A DNA stretch of 64,000 nt from Bacillus sp. IITD106 (GTDB lineage Bacteria; Bacillota; Bacilli; Bacillales; Bacillaceae_C). The translations under genes were made by a program, and so were the position numbers. The notes beneath the pieces were generated by a model. The model did no database searches and was not told where the DNA came from. It saw only the letters and a list, made by a program, of their open reading frames with translations. Within the stretch, counting starts at the first letter, position 1. The number at the start of each line of letters is the position of its first letter. The stretch is taken from the NCBI RefSeq assembly GCF_019459225.1, contig NZ_JAIAZY010000005.1, forward strand, positions 1 through 64,000. The letters are read 5' to 3'. Positions 51,140 to 60,388 of the stretch are shown piece after piece.

Positions 51140-51155
51140 AATCCGTTTTTTATTT
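51121..51155 (+). terminator. Terminator overlapping the 3' end of ylbJ
   Basis: GGATTCTAC/GTAGAATCC stem (51121-51144) with the ylbJ stop codon in the second arm, followed by TTTTTTATTT. It faces coaD, which comes from the opposite side. Confidence 0.88.
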
Positions 51156-51160
51156 ACTGT

Positions 51161-52212
<1,052 letters not shown>

Positions 52213-52328
52213 ATCGTCACCAATTTGCTATAGATTTTTCTTTTACATCCTAACATAGTTTAATTCTGCATTCCAACTAAAATGAATACGCCTTCCAAAT
52301 AGAAAGTGTATAAAAAATTCTTTTAAGG

Positions 52329-52483
52329 CGATAATGACCATAACAGCATCAGCTGATGTTGTTGCCAACCGCGGAGAAGACTTTTGTTCCCCTTAAGTTC
52401 TTCCTCCGGTTTCTCCTCTCCCTTTGCCTTCTATCCTTTTTTTGGAAATAGAAGGGCCCTGCATGGAGATGCAGGGTTTTTTT
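52329..52483 (+). ncRNA. Candidate small RNA / structured element
   Basis: The plus strand holds four hairpins in a row: a near-perfect palindrome around CATCAGCTGATG (52347-52358), a long stem with small bulges (52367-52411), CCTTCTAT/ATAGAAGG (52427-52455), and a strong terminator (52457-52483). C-rich single-stranded motifs (TTCCCCTT in a loop, CTCCTCTCCC between stems) could pair with ribosome-binding sites. No plus-strand gene lies within 1.3 kb upstream and ylbJ has its own terminator, so a transcript ending here would start locally. A GATAAT box at 52330-52335 is a weak -10 candidate. It could instead be an inert repeat. Confidence 0.4.
52457..52483 (+). terminator. Plus-strand intrinsic terminator
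   Basis: CCCTGCAT/ATGCAGGG, an 8-bp stem with a 4-base loop, followed on the plus strand by seven T. On the minus strand the bases after the stem are GCCCTTCT, so it is oriented to stop plus-strand transcription. Confidence 0.85.
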
Positions 52484-52491
52484 ATATCCTT

Positions 52492-53874
52492 TTATTTAAT
52501 TTCAATTTTAGTCTCTTGTTCGGATACTTGGACATTTAATAGAGTATCAATTAATTTTAATTGGATAAAAGCTTGTCCTTCAATATGAATAACCGGAGCA
52601 TAATTCATCCCGTATCTTTGTTGATTCAATTCAAAAATCCGTTTATTTGGATAAAATTGATATTTAATTGCTCCTTTATCTGCTTTTAATACATCGTTAT
52701 CGATTTTTACTTCATATTGTAAAGCTTTTAAAAGCGGGACAAACTCTATCATCATTTTTCCATTTTCGTGAATTATTTTTACATTACTAACTTTACTGTC
52801 TTTAATAAAAAGTTCACGAGAATCCAAAAGAGTTAATGGTGCTATCTTCTCATCATTACGTGCATTGTCAGAAAAATATGATATCTTATATCCCGTAACT
52901 TCTTCTAATAGTGTATCAAGCTGCTTATGAGTCATTTTACGTTTATGGAATTTCAACAACTTTTCCTTCAATCTCGTCAGCTGCTCATCTGATAGTTTCT
53001 CTACCAACTCTTCATACATTTTTTTGTACTTACCATCACCTATAGGCTTTTTTAGAACGATAGCCAAAATGAGATTAGTTAGCTTCTCCTCATTGGATGG
53101 AATGTTGTATGCTGAACGGATCAATGCGATTGTATATTTTTCCTCAATCTCTTGAGGTTTTCTGTTTGAGTTCAAGATTAAAAGATTATCTTTTTCAACT
53201 TCTTTATGTAAATTTGTAAGCACTAAATGAATCTTTTTCCCATTAACGGGCAACTGTTCCTTATTTTTAAATAATTGATGATTAGTATTTGAATAGATGA
53301 TGAGTTTTTTATCCTCTTCCATTTTTTGAAGAGATTCTTCTTGCCAGTATAAAAATGGTTCGTTTCCCTTATTATCCATTACATAGTAATCTACTAAGTC
53401 CATTTTCCGCATACTTGTAGCTTCCGAGGTGCTTACCCAGTTTCCGTTTCTCCAAGTAGAATCACTTAACTGCACTCTTGTAGAGTCGATGACAACGTCT
53501 TGAAGTTTTACGCTGTAATCTTGCAAAAGGAAACTTTTTACTTTTTCATCAACTGGCAAATCATATTGGAAGGTTACTTTTTCATCCTCAAGTATTAATA
53601 AATTGGATTTGTCCAAATTGCATTCCGCTTCGTTCATATTCACACATGTAAAATTGCTTACATTATCAGGTATTTTGATTGTATAAGATTTTTCTTTCAT
53701 ACCTGTCATTGTCTGTTCAACCTGCAATTTATTTTGTGTATGTTTAATTTTAATTGATTGATGGATTGTGTTTACTTTTTCACTAGATGTTGACGAAAAA
53801 TTTTTCCATTGATAAATTAATAATCCTCCAATAAGGATGACTAAAATAATAAAATAAAAAATGATTCTTTTCAA
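52492..53874 (-). CDS. Unrecognised membrane-anchored extracytoplasmic protein, 460 aa
   Basis: I do not recognise this gene. The 460-aa protein has one N-terminal membrane helix (about residues 3-21) and then a soluble, Lys/Glu-rich extracytoplasmic part. The last 85 residues (FVPLLKALQYEVKID ... INLIDTLL-like repeats of P..H..GQAFIQLKLID) resemble the copper amine oxidase N-terminal-like repeat found in Firmicute wall proteins; this is a fold-level guess. A helical segment rich in Lys lies at about 290-340. I chose TTG 53874 (AGGGG 8 nt upstream); the frame is open to 53922. It lies between ylbG and rsmD, which are adjacent in B. subtilis, so it is an insertion. Confidence 0.7.
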   Translation of the reverse strand: MKRIIFYFIILVILIGGLLIYQWKNFSSTSSEKVNTIHQSIKIKHTQNKLQVEQTMTGMKEKSYTIKIPDNVSNFTCVNMNEAECNLDKSNLLILEDEKVTFQYDLPVDEKVKSFLLQDYSVKLQDVVIDSTRVQLSDSTWRNGNWVSTSEATSMRKMDLVDYYVMDNKGNEPFLYWQEESLQKMEEDKKLIIYSNTNHQLFKNKEQLPVNGKKIHLVLTNLHKEVEKDNLLILNSNRKPQEIEEKYTIALIRSAYNIPSNEEKLTNLILAIVLKKPIGDGKYKKMYEELVEKLSDEQLTRLKEKLLKFHKRKMTHKQLDTLLEEVTGYKISYFSDNARNDEKIAPLTLLDSRELFIKDSKVSNVKIIHENGKMMIEFVPLLKALQYEVKIDNDVLKADKGAIKYQFYPNKRIFELNQQRYGMNYAPVIHIEGQAFIQLKLIDTLLNVQVSEQETKIEIK

Positions 53875-54006
53875 AGATATAACCCCTAATGACAGTATGT
53901 AATAATAAAATGGCTGCCCCAAAAATTGAAAGGCAGCATTTATTTGTATTATATAGAAAGAATACGTTTTAATAAGTCTTTAATTAAAAAATAGGCTTGC
54001 TCTTTA

Positions 54007-54282
54007 TTAAATCCCGATCCGATAATCGTACTCTTTTGCTTTATCTGGCTTAGCATTTTCAAACTCTGTTTTTAAAAACGGCTTATATGACAATTCTACT
54101 TTTTTAACAAATGGCATCGATGATAATTTTTCCGCCAAAGACTCTGCTTCATCTTGCGCACAATATAATACAACATATTTCATTCGCTTAGAAATATAGT
54201 GAACATTTCCAAATCTCCTAAGCGCTTTGGCATTTTTCAAACTAAAAAGCCAAACAATCAATCCTTGTCTCCCATTAAGCAT
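54007..54282 (-). CDS. ylbG: DUF2129 protein YlbG
   Basis: A 91-aa protein of the UPF0298/DUF2129 family with the typical [20 protein letters not shown] stretch and the [19 protein letters not shown] end. Function unknown. It follows ylbF as in other Bacillus genomes, and its place beside ricF and rsmD is conserved. Confidence 0.9.
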   Translation of the reverse strand: MLNGRQGLIVWLFSLKNAKALRRFGNVHYISKRMKYVVLYCAQDEAESLAEKLSSMPFVKKVELSYKPFLKTEFENAKPDKAKEYDYRIGI

Positions 54283-54308
54283 GCTCTTTCCCCTTTATCA
54301 TTCCTTCT

Positions 54309-54755
54309 TTATGCCGAACATCCACATGCGCCGCCGCTTCCACAGCCGCCGCTGCAAGAAGATCCCTTATCAAAAAATGGGTTGCCTGTAGGTACCTTAA
54401 TATGCTCAGATACTGACCTGCCTATAATGAGGCTAATTTCATCCAATAAGGTCTGCAATTCGTTTTCTGCACGACGAAAATTAGCGACATTTTCGTCGAG
54501 ATCCATTTCTCTTTTTAGCTCACGCGTTTTAATCATGATTTCCTTATAATCAGGATGATATCGGCCGAATCTTTGTACATCTGCATATAATTCTTTCATC
54601 TTGTTGAATTCGTGAATTTTCCTATTTGTATCTTTATCGTTCTTTAATTTATTATAAAAAAACCTGTATTTGTCAGCAATCTCTGAAGCAATTACAAGCT
54701 CACCTATCATTTCAGCTTTTTCAATTATTTTGACACTTTCGATTGTAGCAAGCAT
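54309..54755 (-). CDS. ricF: RicF (YlbF), component of the RicAFT (Y) complex
   Basis: RicF forms a complex with RicA (YmcA) and RicT (YaaT) that aids RNase Y maturation of mRNAs and affects competence, biofilm and sporulation. The 148-aa protein is helical, with a YlbF/YmcA core (IGELVIASEIADKYRFFYNK, residues 17-36) and a C-terminal cysteine-rich tail (CSGGCGSGGACGCSA) that helps hold [4Fe-4S] clusters in B. subtilis. Length is normal and all tail cysteines are present. Confidence 0.93.
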   Translation of the reverse strand: MLATIESVKIIEKAEMIGELVIASEIADKYRFFYNKLKNDKDTNRKIHEFNKMKELYADVQRFGRYHPDYKEIMIKTRELKREMDLDENVANFRRAENELQTLLDEISLIIGRSVSEHIKVPTGNPFFDKGSSCSGGCGSGGACGCSA

Positions 54756-54809
54756 TAGCCCACCTCCAATCGTTATTTTATCATGTTTTTACTCTTGGTG
54801 CGACATGTA

Positions 54810-55187
54810 TTATTTGATTGTAACCAAAAACTGGCGATTAATACCATAAGATAGGTTATTTTGATTTACTACTTCGATTTTCAGCCTATGGGTTCCAGGT
54901 TCTAAATTTTTCACGATAAAGGCAGGGGTTTTGTATTCACCAACCTTTTCCCCATCTACATAGAGCATAATCTTACCATTATTTTGATCAGAGCTAACGA
55001 AGGAAACACCTGAAACTATACATTCAATTTTTACGTTCCGCCCTTCCACGATGTGGCGGATATCAATTATTTCTGGTCTGTTTATTTGATCTGAAGCTTC
55101 AGCAATCATTGATTCCGGTTCGGGAAGTTTATGCCTACATCCGGTTAAAAGGACAAAAAGAAATAAGCAAACCAATATTTTTTTCAA
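54810..55187 (-). CDS. Small lipoprotein, function unknown
   Basis: A 125-aa predicted lipoprotein. The start is a TTG with GGAGGAG 8 nt upstream, followed by a Lys-rich head, a hydrophobic stretch and the lipobox LLTGC (Cys at about residue 19). The mature part (about 105 aa) looks like a single beta-sandwich (VKIECIVSGVSFVSSDQNNG, YKTPAFIVKNLEPGTHRLKIEV), as in extracellular Ig-like or PEGA-like domains. It lies between ylbF and ylbE, where B. subtilis has no gene. It should be processed by LspA. Confidence 0.75.
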   Translation of the reverse strand: MKKILVCLFLFVLLTGCRHKLPEPESMIAEASDQINRPEIIDIRHIVEGRNVKIECIVSGVSFVSSDQNNGKIMLYVDGEKVGEYKTPAFIVKNLEPGTHRLKIEVVNQNNLSYGINRQFLVTIK

Positions 55188-55244
55188 GTAGATCACTCCT
55201 CCTCTTTAGTTTTCACTAAAGAATGAGGTTCATACGAAAAAGAT

Positions 55245-55481
55245 TTAGTTTGCGTTTAAAGACTGTAACATTCCCATCATCATTGAAGCAATCTGCAAAC
55301 CATTTGAAACCCTTTCAACCTGATGTGGTATTGTTTTCTTAAAATAATTCATTGCAGCAATTTCAAACTGTTGCAACGTCTCTGGTTCCCTCGATAATTT
55401 TCGATACCAATAAGGCTGTTCCCTAATAAACTGTCTTAGTTCGTTTTTTGAATAAATATACTGCATAACATCTTGACGCAA
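55245..55481 (-). CDS. ylbE: YlbE-like protein
   Basis: A 78-aa protein matching B. subtilis YlbE (79 aa) in the core FIREQPYWYRKLSREPETL and KTIPHQVERVSNG and in the Met-rich end (QIASMMMGMLQSL). Function unknown. The start is a TTG about 10 nt after AAAGGGG. It follows ylbD by 65 nt. Confidence 0.88.
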   Translation of the reverse strand: MRQDVMQYIYSKNELRQFIREQPYWYRKLSREPETLQQFEIAAMNYFKKTIPHQVERVSNGLQIASMMMGMLQSLNAN

Positions 55482-55546
55482 AATTATTCAACCCCTTTAA
55501 TCTTTAAATTATAGCTTTTAGCCTTAAAAATAGAGGAAAAAAGCCG

Positions 55547-55948
55547 CTAGTCTTTTTTAAATGAGAAAGGATTGTTATTAGTAGTTGGTGGGTTGATTGG
55601 TGGTGGATTGCTTCCCTGAAATTGATTAATAACTCCTTGAATGGCACCGATTGCTTGACTCAGTTGATTTATATGATGTTGTACTTGATTAGCATCCATG
55701 TTTTTTATCATACGTGTGATATGGTTCACCCAATTTTTTTCACGTTCTTTATTTTCAACAGCCTGTACGGTATTATTTTCTTCTTTAAATTTAGACCATT
55801 TAGGATCATCCGCTCCAAGCAAAAACCAGTCCTCATATAGTTCCTGCCAGGAATGCTCCTTCTTCCTTACCGACTGTAGTATTTTTGGATGTTCTTTAAC
55901 GAAAGCTTTAAATTCTTCAACGGAAGGATGCAGACTTTTATTCTCCAT
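55547..55948 (-). CDS. ylbD: Spore coat-associated protein YlbD
   Basis: A 133-aa hydrophilic protein that matches YlbD of B. subtilis (132 aa), a putative coat protein made under sigma-E control. The N-terminal half has HPSVEEFKAFVKEHPKILQ and a Trp-rich stretch (SWQELYEDWFLLGADDPKWSKF). The C-terminal tail is Pro/Asn-rich (NPPPINPPTTNNNPF). It lies between ylbC and ylbE in the usual order. Confidence 0.88.
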   Translation of the reverse strand: MENKSLHPSVEEFKAFVKEHPKILQSVRKKEHSWQELYEDWFLLGADDPKWSKFKEENNTVQAVENKEREKNWVNHITRMIKNMDANQVQHHINQLSQAIGAIQGVINQFQGSNPPPINPPTTNNNPFSFKKD

Positions 55949-56087
55949 CTAAGTCACCTCATCTATATCATTTATCCTTATATGCAGAATATGGATAAAA
56001 GGTGATAATGGTGATAAATACTAATTAGAAAAGCGCAATGCCTTTAAACTTATTCACAACAAGTAGAAATTTTTATTCTCTAACATG

Positions 56088-56109
56088 AAAAAAGACCTTA
56101 GATAGGTCT
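56088..56109 (-). terminator. Terminator downstream of ylbC
   Basis: AGACCT/AGGTCT stem with a short loop close to the ylbC stop codon, followed on the minus strand by TTTTTTCAT. The stem is short, so efficiency is uncertain. Confidence 0.65.
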
Positions 56110-56113
56110 ATTA

Positions 56114-57205
56114 TCATTTAGGTTGTATGAAATTTTGTGTGTAAAATTTTACGAATGTATTTTCGCCCATGCGAATTTTCGTTCCTACATATACCCCTAC
56201 CCCTAACCTAGAGTAGCTGTCATTTAATAGTGCTTTACGGTGACTTTCAGAATTTAACCAGCCTTCAACGGCAGCGGGTCCATCAATATACTCAGAAGCA
56301 ATATTTTCGCCCGCAGATTGATATTCAATATTTTCAGCAGCCAACCTGTCAGTAAGAGTTCCAAATGTCGGAGAATCATGAGAAAAATATTCGTTATTAA
56401 ACATGTCTTTACTATGTTCATATGCCACCTGTGCAACTTGTTCATCCCACTTTAGCGTTTCTAATCCAAAACGATTGCGAATGACATTTGTAATATCAAG
56501 TATCTGCTGTTCACTTCCCTTTTCAATCTTTCGCCATTCTTCTTCATCAATATCAGATGGGGAAATTAAATCTCCTCGATATGCCAATTCGTATGGACGC
56601 TGAGTGATTAATGTTTTTTTATCAAAAAACCTAATACTGGAAAGTTTACCTGTATATTTATCAATAGATAATTGCGCGAAAATATCTCCTAATTGTACGA
56701 GTGGGCGAACATTTAAATCTTCTTCAGAAAGTTCAAATCGATATGTTCCTTTACCTACTGCTACCATAATTTCTGTTTCTAGGTAAGTAGTACGATAAAT
56801 ATCTTCAATTGTCTCTCCAATCAAATAAGGAGCAACATTTAATTGATTTCCTATCGCATATATCGTAACTACGGAGCCATTCTGTACTCCAACTTGCATA
56901 TACGTTCCCGAAAAATTATTATATATCCACCATTCATATCCGTATGCGGATGGATCTTTTCTTTGTGGTTCTCCATAATCATTAATTAATTCTTTTGTCG
57001 ACTTACCAATGTATACAGAAAGTCCTTCTTTCGGACGATTTGTATCATCCATTGGCTCCTTATTAATAAAATGGTCAACTTTTGGAGGAGTAGCATTATT
57101 ATAGTCTTTCAAAGGTTCATTCGTTCCAGAATCCGAATAAAAATAAATCATTATAAAAAATATAATTGCGGAAATTACCATAGCACGAAATAACGTTCGC
57201 AGCAC
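56114..57205 (-). CDS. ylbC: CAP-domain secreted or membrane-anchored protein YlbC
   Basis: A 363-aa protein with an N-terminal signal anchor (residues 5-23), a CAP-associated N-terminal domain (about residues 65-195, IGKSTKELINDYGEPQRKDPS) and a C-terminal CAP/SCP domain (about 235-360). CAP motifs seen are AYEHSKDM, SHDSPTFGTLTDRL, AGENIAS and WLNSESHRKALL. The B. subtilis counterpart is YlbC (346 aa), function unknown. The start is a GTG behind AGGAGG. Confidence 0.9.
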   Translation of the reverse strand: MLRTLFRAMVISAIIFFIMIYFYSDSGTNEPLKDYNNATPPKVDHFINKEPMDDTNRPKEGLSVYIGKSTKELINDYGEPQRKDPSAYGYEWWIYNNFSGTYMQVGVQNGSVVTIYAIGNQLNVAPYLIGETIEDIYRTTYLETEIMVAVGKGTYRFELSEEDLNVRPLVQLGDIFAQLSIDKYTGKLSSIRFFDKKTLITQRPYELAYRGDLISPSDIDEEEWRKIEKGSEQQILDITNVIRNRFGLETLKWDEQVAQVAYEHSKDMFNNEYFSHDSPTFGTLTDRLAAENIEYQSAGENIASEYIDGPAAVEGWLNSESHRKALLNDSYSRLGVGVYVGTKIRMGENTFVKFYTQNFIQPK

Positions 57206-57311
57206 TATTCCTCCTTCCTCAAAGTTTTATGGTCAATATTGGTGATTATGTTAGATATAACTATTCATCATTATAACATTTAATCAATCACGTACCACAT
57301 TCATTATATAA

Positions 57312-57336
57312 AAAAAACCCTGAATTTTCAGGGTTT
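57312..57336 (-). terminator. Terminator downstream of ylbB
   Basis: AAACCCTGAA/TTCAGGGTTT hairpin followed on the minus strand by a run of U (TTTTTTTTATA). Confidence 0.88.
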
Positions 57337-57341
57337 ATTTA

Positions 57342-57776
57342 TTAATGATACGCTTGGTTTTCATCAGGCTCCGAGATTTCTGAAAGGGCCGTTTTAGCCT
57401 GATTATCCGTTAAATCCCTTACTGCAAAATCTGCTAAGGCAACAATTCCGACTAACCTTCCATTTTCAACCACAGGCAACCGGCGTATTTGTTCTTTAGC
57501 CATTATTCCTGCCGCTTCTTGGGTTGTTGTATCTGGAGTTACTGTCACTAGATGACTACTCATAATTTCCTCTACTTTTGAAGAAGGAGGATTTTTTTCT
57601 GCAATGCAGCGTAGAACTATGTCTCTATCCGTAATGACTCCGACGAGTTTATCATTATTGACTATAGGTATAACACCGACATCATCCTCTTTCATTTTAA
57701 CCGCTACTTCATATACATTATCATTTAGGGAACAAGTTTGAACATCTTTCGTCATAATATCACGAATTTGTGTCAT
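57342..57776 (-). CDS. ylbB: CBS-domain pair protein YlbB
   Basis: A 144-aa protein made of two CBS domains (residues 7-60 and 72-125), each ending in a VIPIV..DKLVGVITDRDIV or RLPVVENGRLVGIVALAD stretch. Such stand-alone pairs bind adenine nucleotides or related ligands; the target of YlbB is not known. A promoter match lies upstream at 57855-57882, divergent from ylbA. Confidence 0.9.
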   Translation of the reverse strand: MTQIRDIMTKDVQTCSLNDNVYEVAVKMKEDDVGVIPIVNNDKLVGVITDRDIVLRCIAEKNPPSSKVEEIMSSHLVTVTPDTTTQEAAGIMAKEQIRRLPVVENGRLVGIVALADFAVRDLTDNQAKTALSEISEPDENQAYH

Positions 57777-57854
57777 TTTTTTAAAATCCTCCTATGAAAA
57801 TTAATAAGGTTCTCGGTGCTTACACCATTTGTATATTGACCAAATAAGGAAAAA

Positions 57855-57882
57855 TCTATACATCCTCTATATTTTCGGTCAA
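57855..57882 (-). promoter_or_regulatory. Probable promoter of ylbB
   Basis: TTGACC (57877-57882) and TATAGA (57855-57860) with a 16-bp spacer on the minus strand, about 80 nt upstream of ylbB. Confidence 0.45.
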
Positions 57883-57926
57883 ATTATTTAACTTATGTTT
57901 GTAGTCAATTCAGTAACTCCAATTCG

Positions 57927-57955
57927 TTGCAACATCTTGATTTTTCGACTATTAT
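57927..57955 (+). promoter_or_regulatory. Promoter of ylbA
   Basis: TTGCAA (57927-57932) and TATTAT (57950-57955) with a 17-bp spacer on the plus strand. Transcription from about 57962 would exclude the ATG at 57961 and so supports the GTG start of ylbA at 58027. Confidence 0.6.
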
Positions 57956-58026
57956 AAGACGTGAGGAAAACAATGCAAATAGTGAATTGTCGTTTATCGA
58001 TCTATTATAAGCAGGAGGTTAAAAAC

Positions 58027-58386
58027 GTGAAATTTGAAAATACTGGAATTGAAACATTAACCGTAGATTTAAGTCGTTTGGATGAGGTTATGGAACATAA
58101 CGGAATGGTTAGAGCAGGGCAATGGGATTACGAGCGAGTTACATACGATCACAAATTTGAAATCAAAGAAGGAACATACTATTTGCGAATTCAAGGCTAT
58201 GCTACAGAAGGAGATGTAGGCTCCTATGATGCTTACATCCAATTAATGACCCCAATCCTTGGAAAACATTATTATCCACATGGCGTTGAATATGGAGAAG
58301 ATGAGTATTTTCCAGATCATCTTGTAAAACAATGCAAGAAAATGCTTGCTGCAATCTATGAAGAAGCAAAAGTATTTGCTGAATAA
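58027..58386 (+). CDS. ylbA: YugN-like family protein YlbA
   Basis: A 119-aa soluble protein matching B. subtilis YlbA (120 aa), YugN-like family, function unknown. The core is VRAGQWDYERVTYDHKFEIK and LLGKHYYPHGVEYGEDE-like (here ILGKHYYPHGVEYGEDEYF). Start GTG 58027 has AGGAGG 8 nt upstream; the open frame from 57961 begins at the predicted transcription start and lacks a site. It converges on the ctaM-like gene across a shared terminator. Confidence 0.88.
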   Translation: MKFENTGIETLTVDLSRLDEVMEHNGMVRAGQWDYERVTYDHKFEIKEGTYYLRIQGYATEGDVGSYDAYIQLMTPILGKHYYPHGVEYGEDEYFPDHLVKQCKKMLAAIYEEAKVFAE

Positions 58387-58438
58387 TTTCAATTTGCTGT
58401 AAAACTTTCATATAACTACAAAGATTATTGCCTAGTAA

Positions 58439-58463
58439 AAAAGGACGCTTCTTAGCGTCCTTT
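58439..58463. terminator. Bidirectional terminator between ylbA and the cta operon
   Basis: AAAGGACGCT/AGCGTCCTTT, a 10-bp stem with a 4-base loop, with an A-run on the left and GATTTTT on the right, so it can stop transcription from both sides. Confidence 0.9.
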
Positions 58464-58468
58464 GATTT

Positions 58469-58930
58469 TTATAATCCTAATATCGCTTTAATTAAAGAAG
58501 TCGTATTTCCACCTTGATAAATAACATAGAGCAATAAATACACAATCACACCTGTAAAACCTGTACAGAACCAAACGATGCTAGTAATAGGTCCTAGTTT
58601 TCTGTGAAGAGAGAGTTTATCTTTATATCCACTAACTAAAGATATAATTCCTAATACAGCTCCAACAGTAGCAAGAGTTACATGAAAGATTAAAAATATC
58701 GTATAAAAAATTTTATATTCATCTGGACCACCAAAAGATGTATTTCCGATAAATATGGTTCTACTAGAATAAATGGCAAAAAATATTACAGCAAAAACTC
58801 CAGCAAGCGTCATTATTTTTTGATGTCCATCAATATCTCTTTTTCTTATTTTTCCCCAGCCTATCGCTACGAGTATCGCACTGATTACGATACAAGCTGT
58901 GCTGATAGTTGGCAATATAGGAACCATCAT
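58469..58930 (-). CDS. ctaM: DUF420 membrane protein, CtaM-like
   Basis: A 153-aa membrane protein with four to five helices and conserved His residues (DGHQKIM, IFHVTLA, LHRKLGP). DUF420 proteins include CtaM, needed for maturation of the heme-copper oxidase in Staphylococcus, and YozB of B. subtilis. Its place after ctaG at the end of the caa3 operon supports an assembly role. The start is ambiguous: ATG 58930 or 58927, or a TTG at 58942 too close to the GGGGA site. Confidence 0.82.
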   Translation of the reverse strand: MMVPILPTISTACIVISAILVAIGWGKIRKRDIDGHQKIMTLAGVFAVIFFAIYSSRTIFIGNTSFGGPDEYKIFYTIFLIFHVTLATVGAVLGIISLVSGYKDKLSLHRKLGPITSIVWFCTGFTGVIVYLLLYVIYQGGNTTSLIKAILGL

Positions 58931-58992
58931 AATGTAAATCAATCCCCTAATTTTATTATGTATTTGCTATCTAAAATTTTAGATAGCGTCCA

Positions 58993-59904
58993 TTATTCAA
59001 CAGGATGAGGTTTATGTTGAAGCAAAGCCGCTTCATTAATTTTATCCGCATCCTCTTGTTCTTTTTTAAACCATTCAAAAAATATTTTTATAAGCATAAA
59101 GCCTAGAACAATTTCCTGAATAATTTTCATGAGTACTCCACCAAGCTGTTGATCTTCTATAGCTTTCATGTTTGTAAATAATTCTGGTCCACTTATCGAT
59201 AATCCTGATAATGTAGTTCCAGGTACACAAAGAGCCATTGCTTTTAGCCACATTTCCCCGTCAGTATAAGTGGCGTACATCGCTGCAGGTGCAAAAATGA
59301 TGAGTCCACATGCCGGCGTTAACAAAACTCCATCCCCAATGATATAGCCTAGTTTCTTAAGGCCATGAAGTTGATGGTGGCCAGGCAATTTATTTATTAA
59401 TGGCCACCACAAGAAAATGGCAAAAATAAATAATATTACCGTATAAAGGGCGTGTAAATAGAAATGCATTTTCACATAATCCATAATCAAAGGAATGTGG
59501 TAAATAGAAAACAATCCATTGAATAATACTAAAGCAATCAATGGCTTAGTAAAAAATCTAAATACTTTCCTAATAAAAGGTAAATCAATGATTCTTACCC
59601 ATAACCAATTAGGAATGCTTGCTATAAGAATCGGCGGAATAATTAAATATAAGAAAGCCATTTGTACCATGTGAAACGTGAACATAATATGAGCCATCAA
59701 GTCTACAGGAGACCCCTTAATTGTATATAGGAGAATCATAGCTAAAAGAAATAAAATTGCTTGACTTCGCTTTAAAGGCTCGCTGTCTTTAAAATTATGC
59801 CGCTTTTTTATAGTAATATAAAAGAACCCAGCCATTAGTATAAGGATAAAAAGAAGAAAATAAGGACTCCACATAGCACGGAATCCAAAAATACTTAAGG
59901 GCAT
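58993..59904 (-). CDS. ctaG: Cytochrome caa3 oxidase assembly factor CtaG
   Basis: A 303-aa membrane protein of the Bacillus CtaG family with about seven helices. It is unrelated to the Cox11-type CtaG of proteobacteria. Conserved stretches include DLMAHIMFTFHMVQMAFLYL near residue 68, HLHALYTVILF-like (here FYLHALYTVILFIF) and PACGLIIFAPAAMYATYTDGE near residue 198. CtaG is needed for active caa3 oxidase in B. subtilis. It follows ctaF after a terminator. Confidence 0.92.
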   Translation of the reverse strand: MPLSIFGFRAMWSPYFLLFILILMAGFFYITIKKRHNFKDSEPLKRSQAILFLLAMILLYTIKGSPVDLMAHIMFTFHMVQMAFLYLIIPPILIASIPNWLWVRIIDLPFIRKVFRFFTKPLIALVLFNGLFSIYHIPLIMDYVKMHFYLHALYTVILFIFAIFLWWPLINKLPGHHQLHGLKKLGYIIGDGVLLTPACGLIIFAPAAMYATYTDGEMWLKAMALCVPGTTLSGLSISGPELFTNMKAIEDQQLGGVLMKIIQEIVLGFMLIKIFFEWFKKEQEDADKINEAALLQHKPHPVE

Positions 59905-60007
59905 ATCACTTTCACCTCGTTATTTGGATTAAACCCACACTCATTATACCTTTTTTATATACCACACTTCAACGAAGCCAAATGACAAGTTCATGAACAA
60001 TTATACT

Positions 60008-60037
60008 AAAAAACCAGCCAATTGAAATTGGCTGGTT
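60008..60037 (-). terminator. Terminator between ctaF and ctaG
   Basis: AAACCAGCCAATT/AATTGGCTGGTTT hairpin with a 3-base loop and a following U-run on the minus strand. It lies after ctaF, so ctaG may be expressed at a lower level than ctaCDEF. Confidence 0.9.
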
Positions 60038-60049
60038 TCGATATGGAAC

Positions 60050-60382
60050 TTATATCCATACAATTGTAAGGAAGGTTAGTATTGCGGCAAAACCAATAAT
60101 GACCCCTCCGTAAATAAATAACTGTGGTGCCTCATGCCCCTTATTGGCCATGTGCATAAAGTAATACAGCTGAAAAATTACTTGTACTATAGCAAGCAAT
60201 AAAATAAATGGAACGACGAACCATTTATCAAATCCAGCCAATACTGAACCGAATGCTACCAGTGTTAAGAATATGGAGATCGCGAAGGAAATAACTTGAT
60301 GACGCATTTCCTCTGCATTTCTTCTCCGACGATATTCATAATCTACTCTGGCATTGCCAGAATTAATTTGTTGGTTTTCCAT
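60050..60382 (-). CDS. ctaF: Cytochrome c oxidase (caa3) subunit IV
   Basis: A 110-aa protein with three membrane helices (about residues 28-48, 55-78, 88-108) and a charged N-terminus, the length and topology of subunit IVB of the caa3 oxidase. It begins 6 nt after the ctaE stop. Conserved FYLYYFMHMANKGHE-like loop (here LYYFMHMANKGHE) is present. Confidence 0.92.
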   Translation of the reverse strand: MENQQINSGNARVDYEYRRRRNAEEMRHQVISFAISIFLTLVAFGSVLAGFDKWFVVPFILLLAIVQVIFQLYYFMHMANKGHEAPQLFIYGGVIIGFAAILTFLTIVWI

Positions 60383-60388
60383 CTTTTA

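Noticed and set aside
52247-52369. Minus-strand small open frame of about 41 codons from a TTG in the hairpin-rich region
   Set aside because: No ribosome-binding site at a suitable distance, and the sequence is dominated by inverted repeats, so coding is less likely than a structured RNA or repeat.
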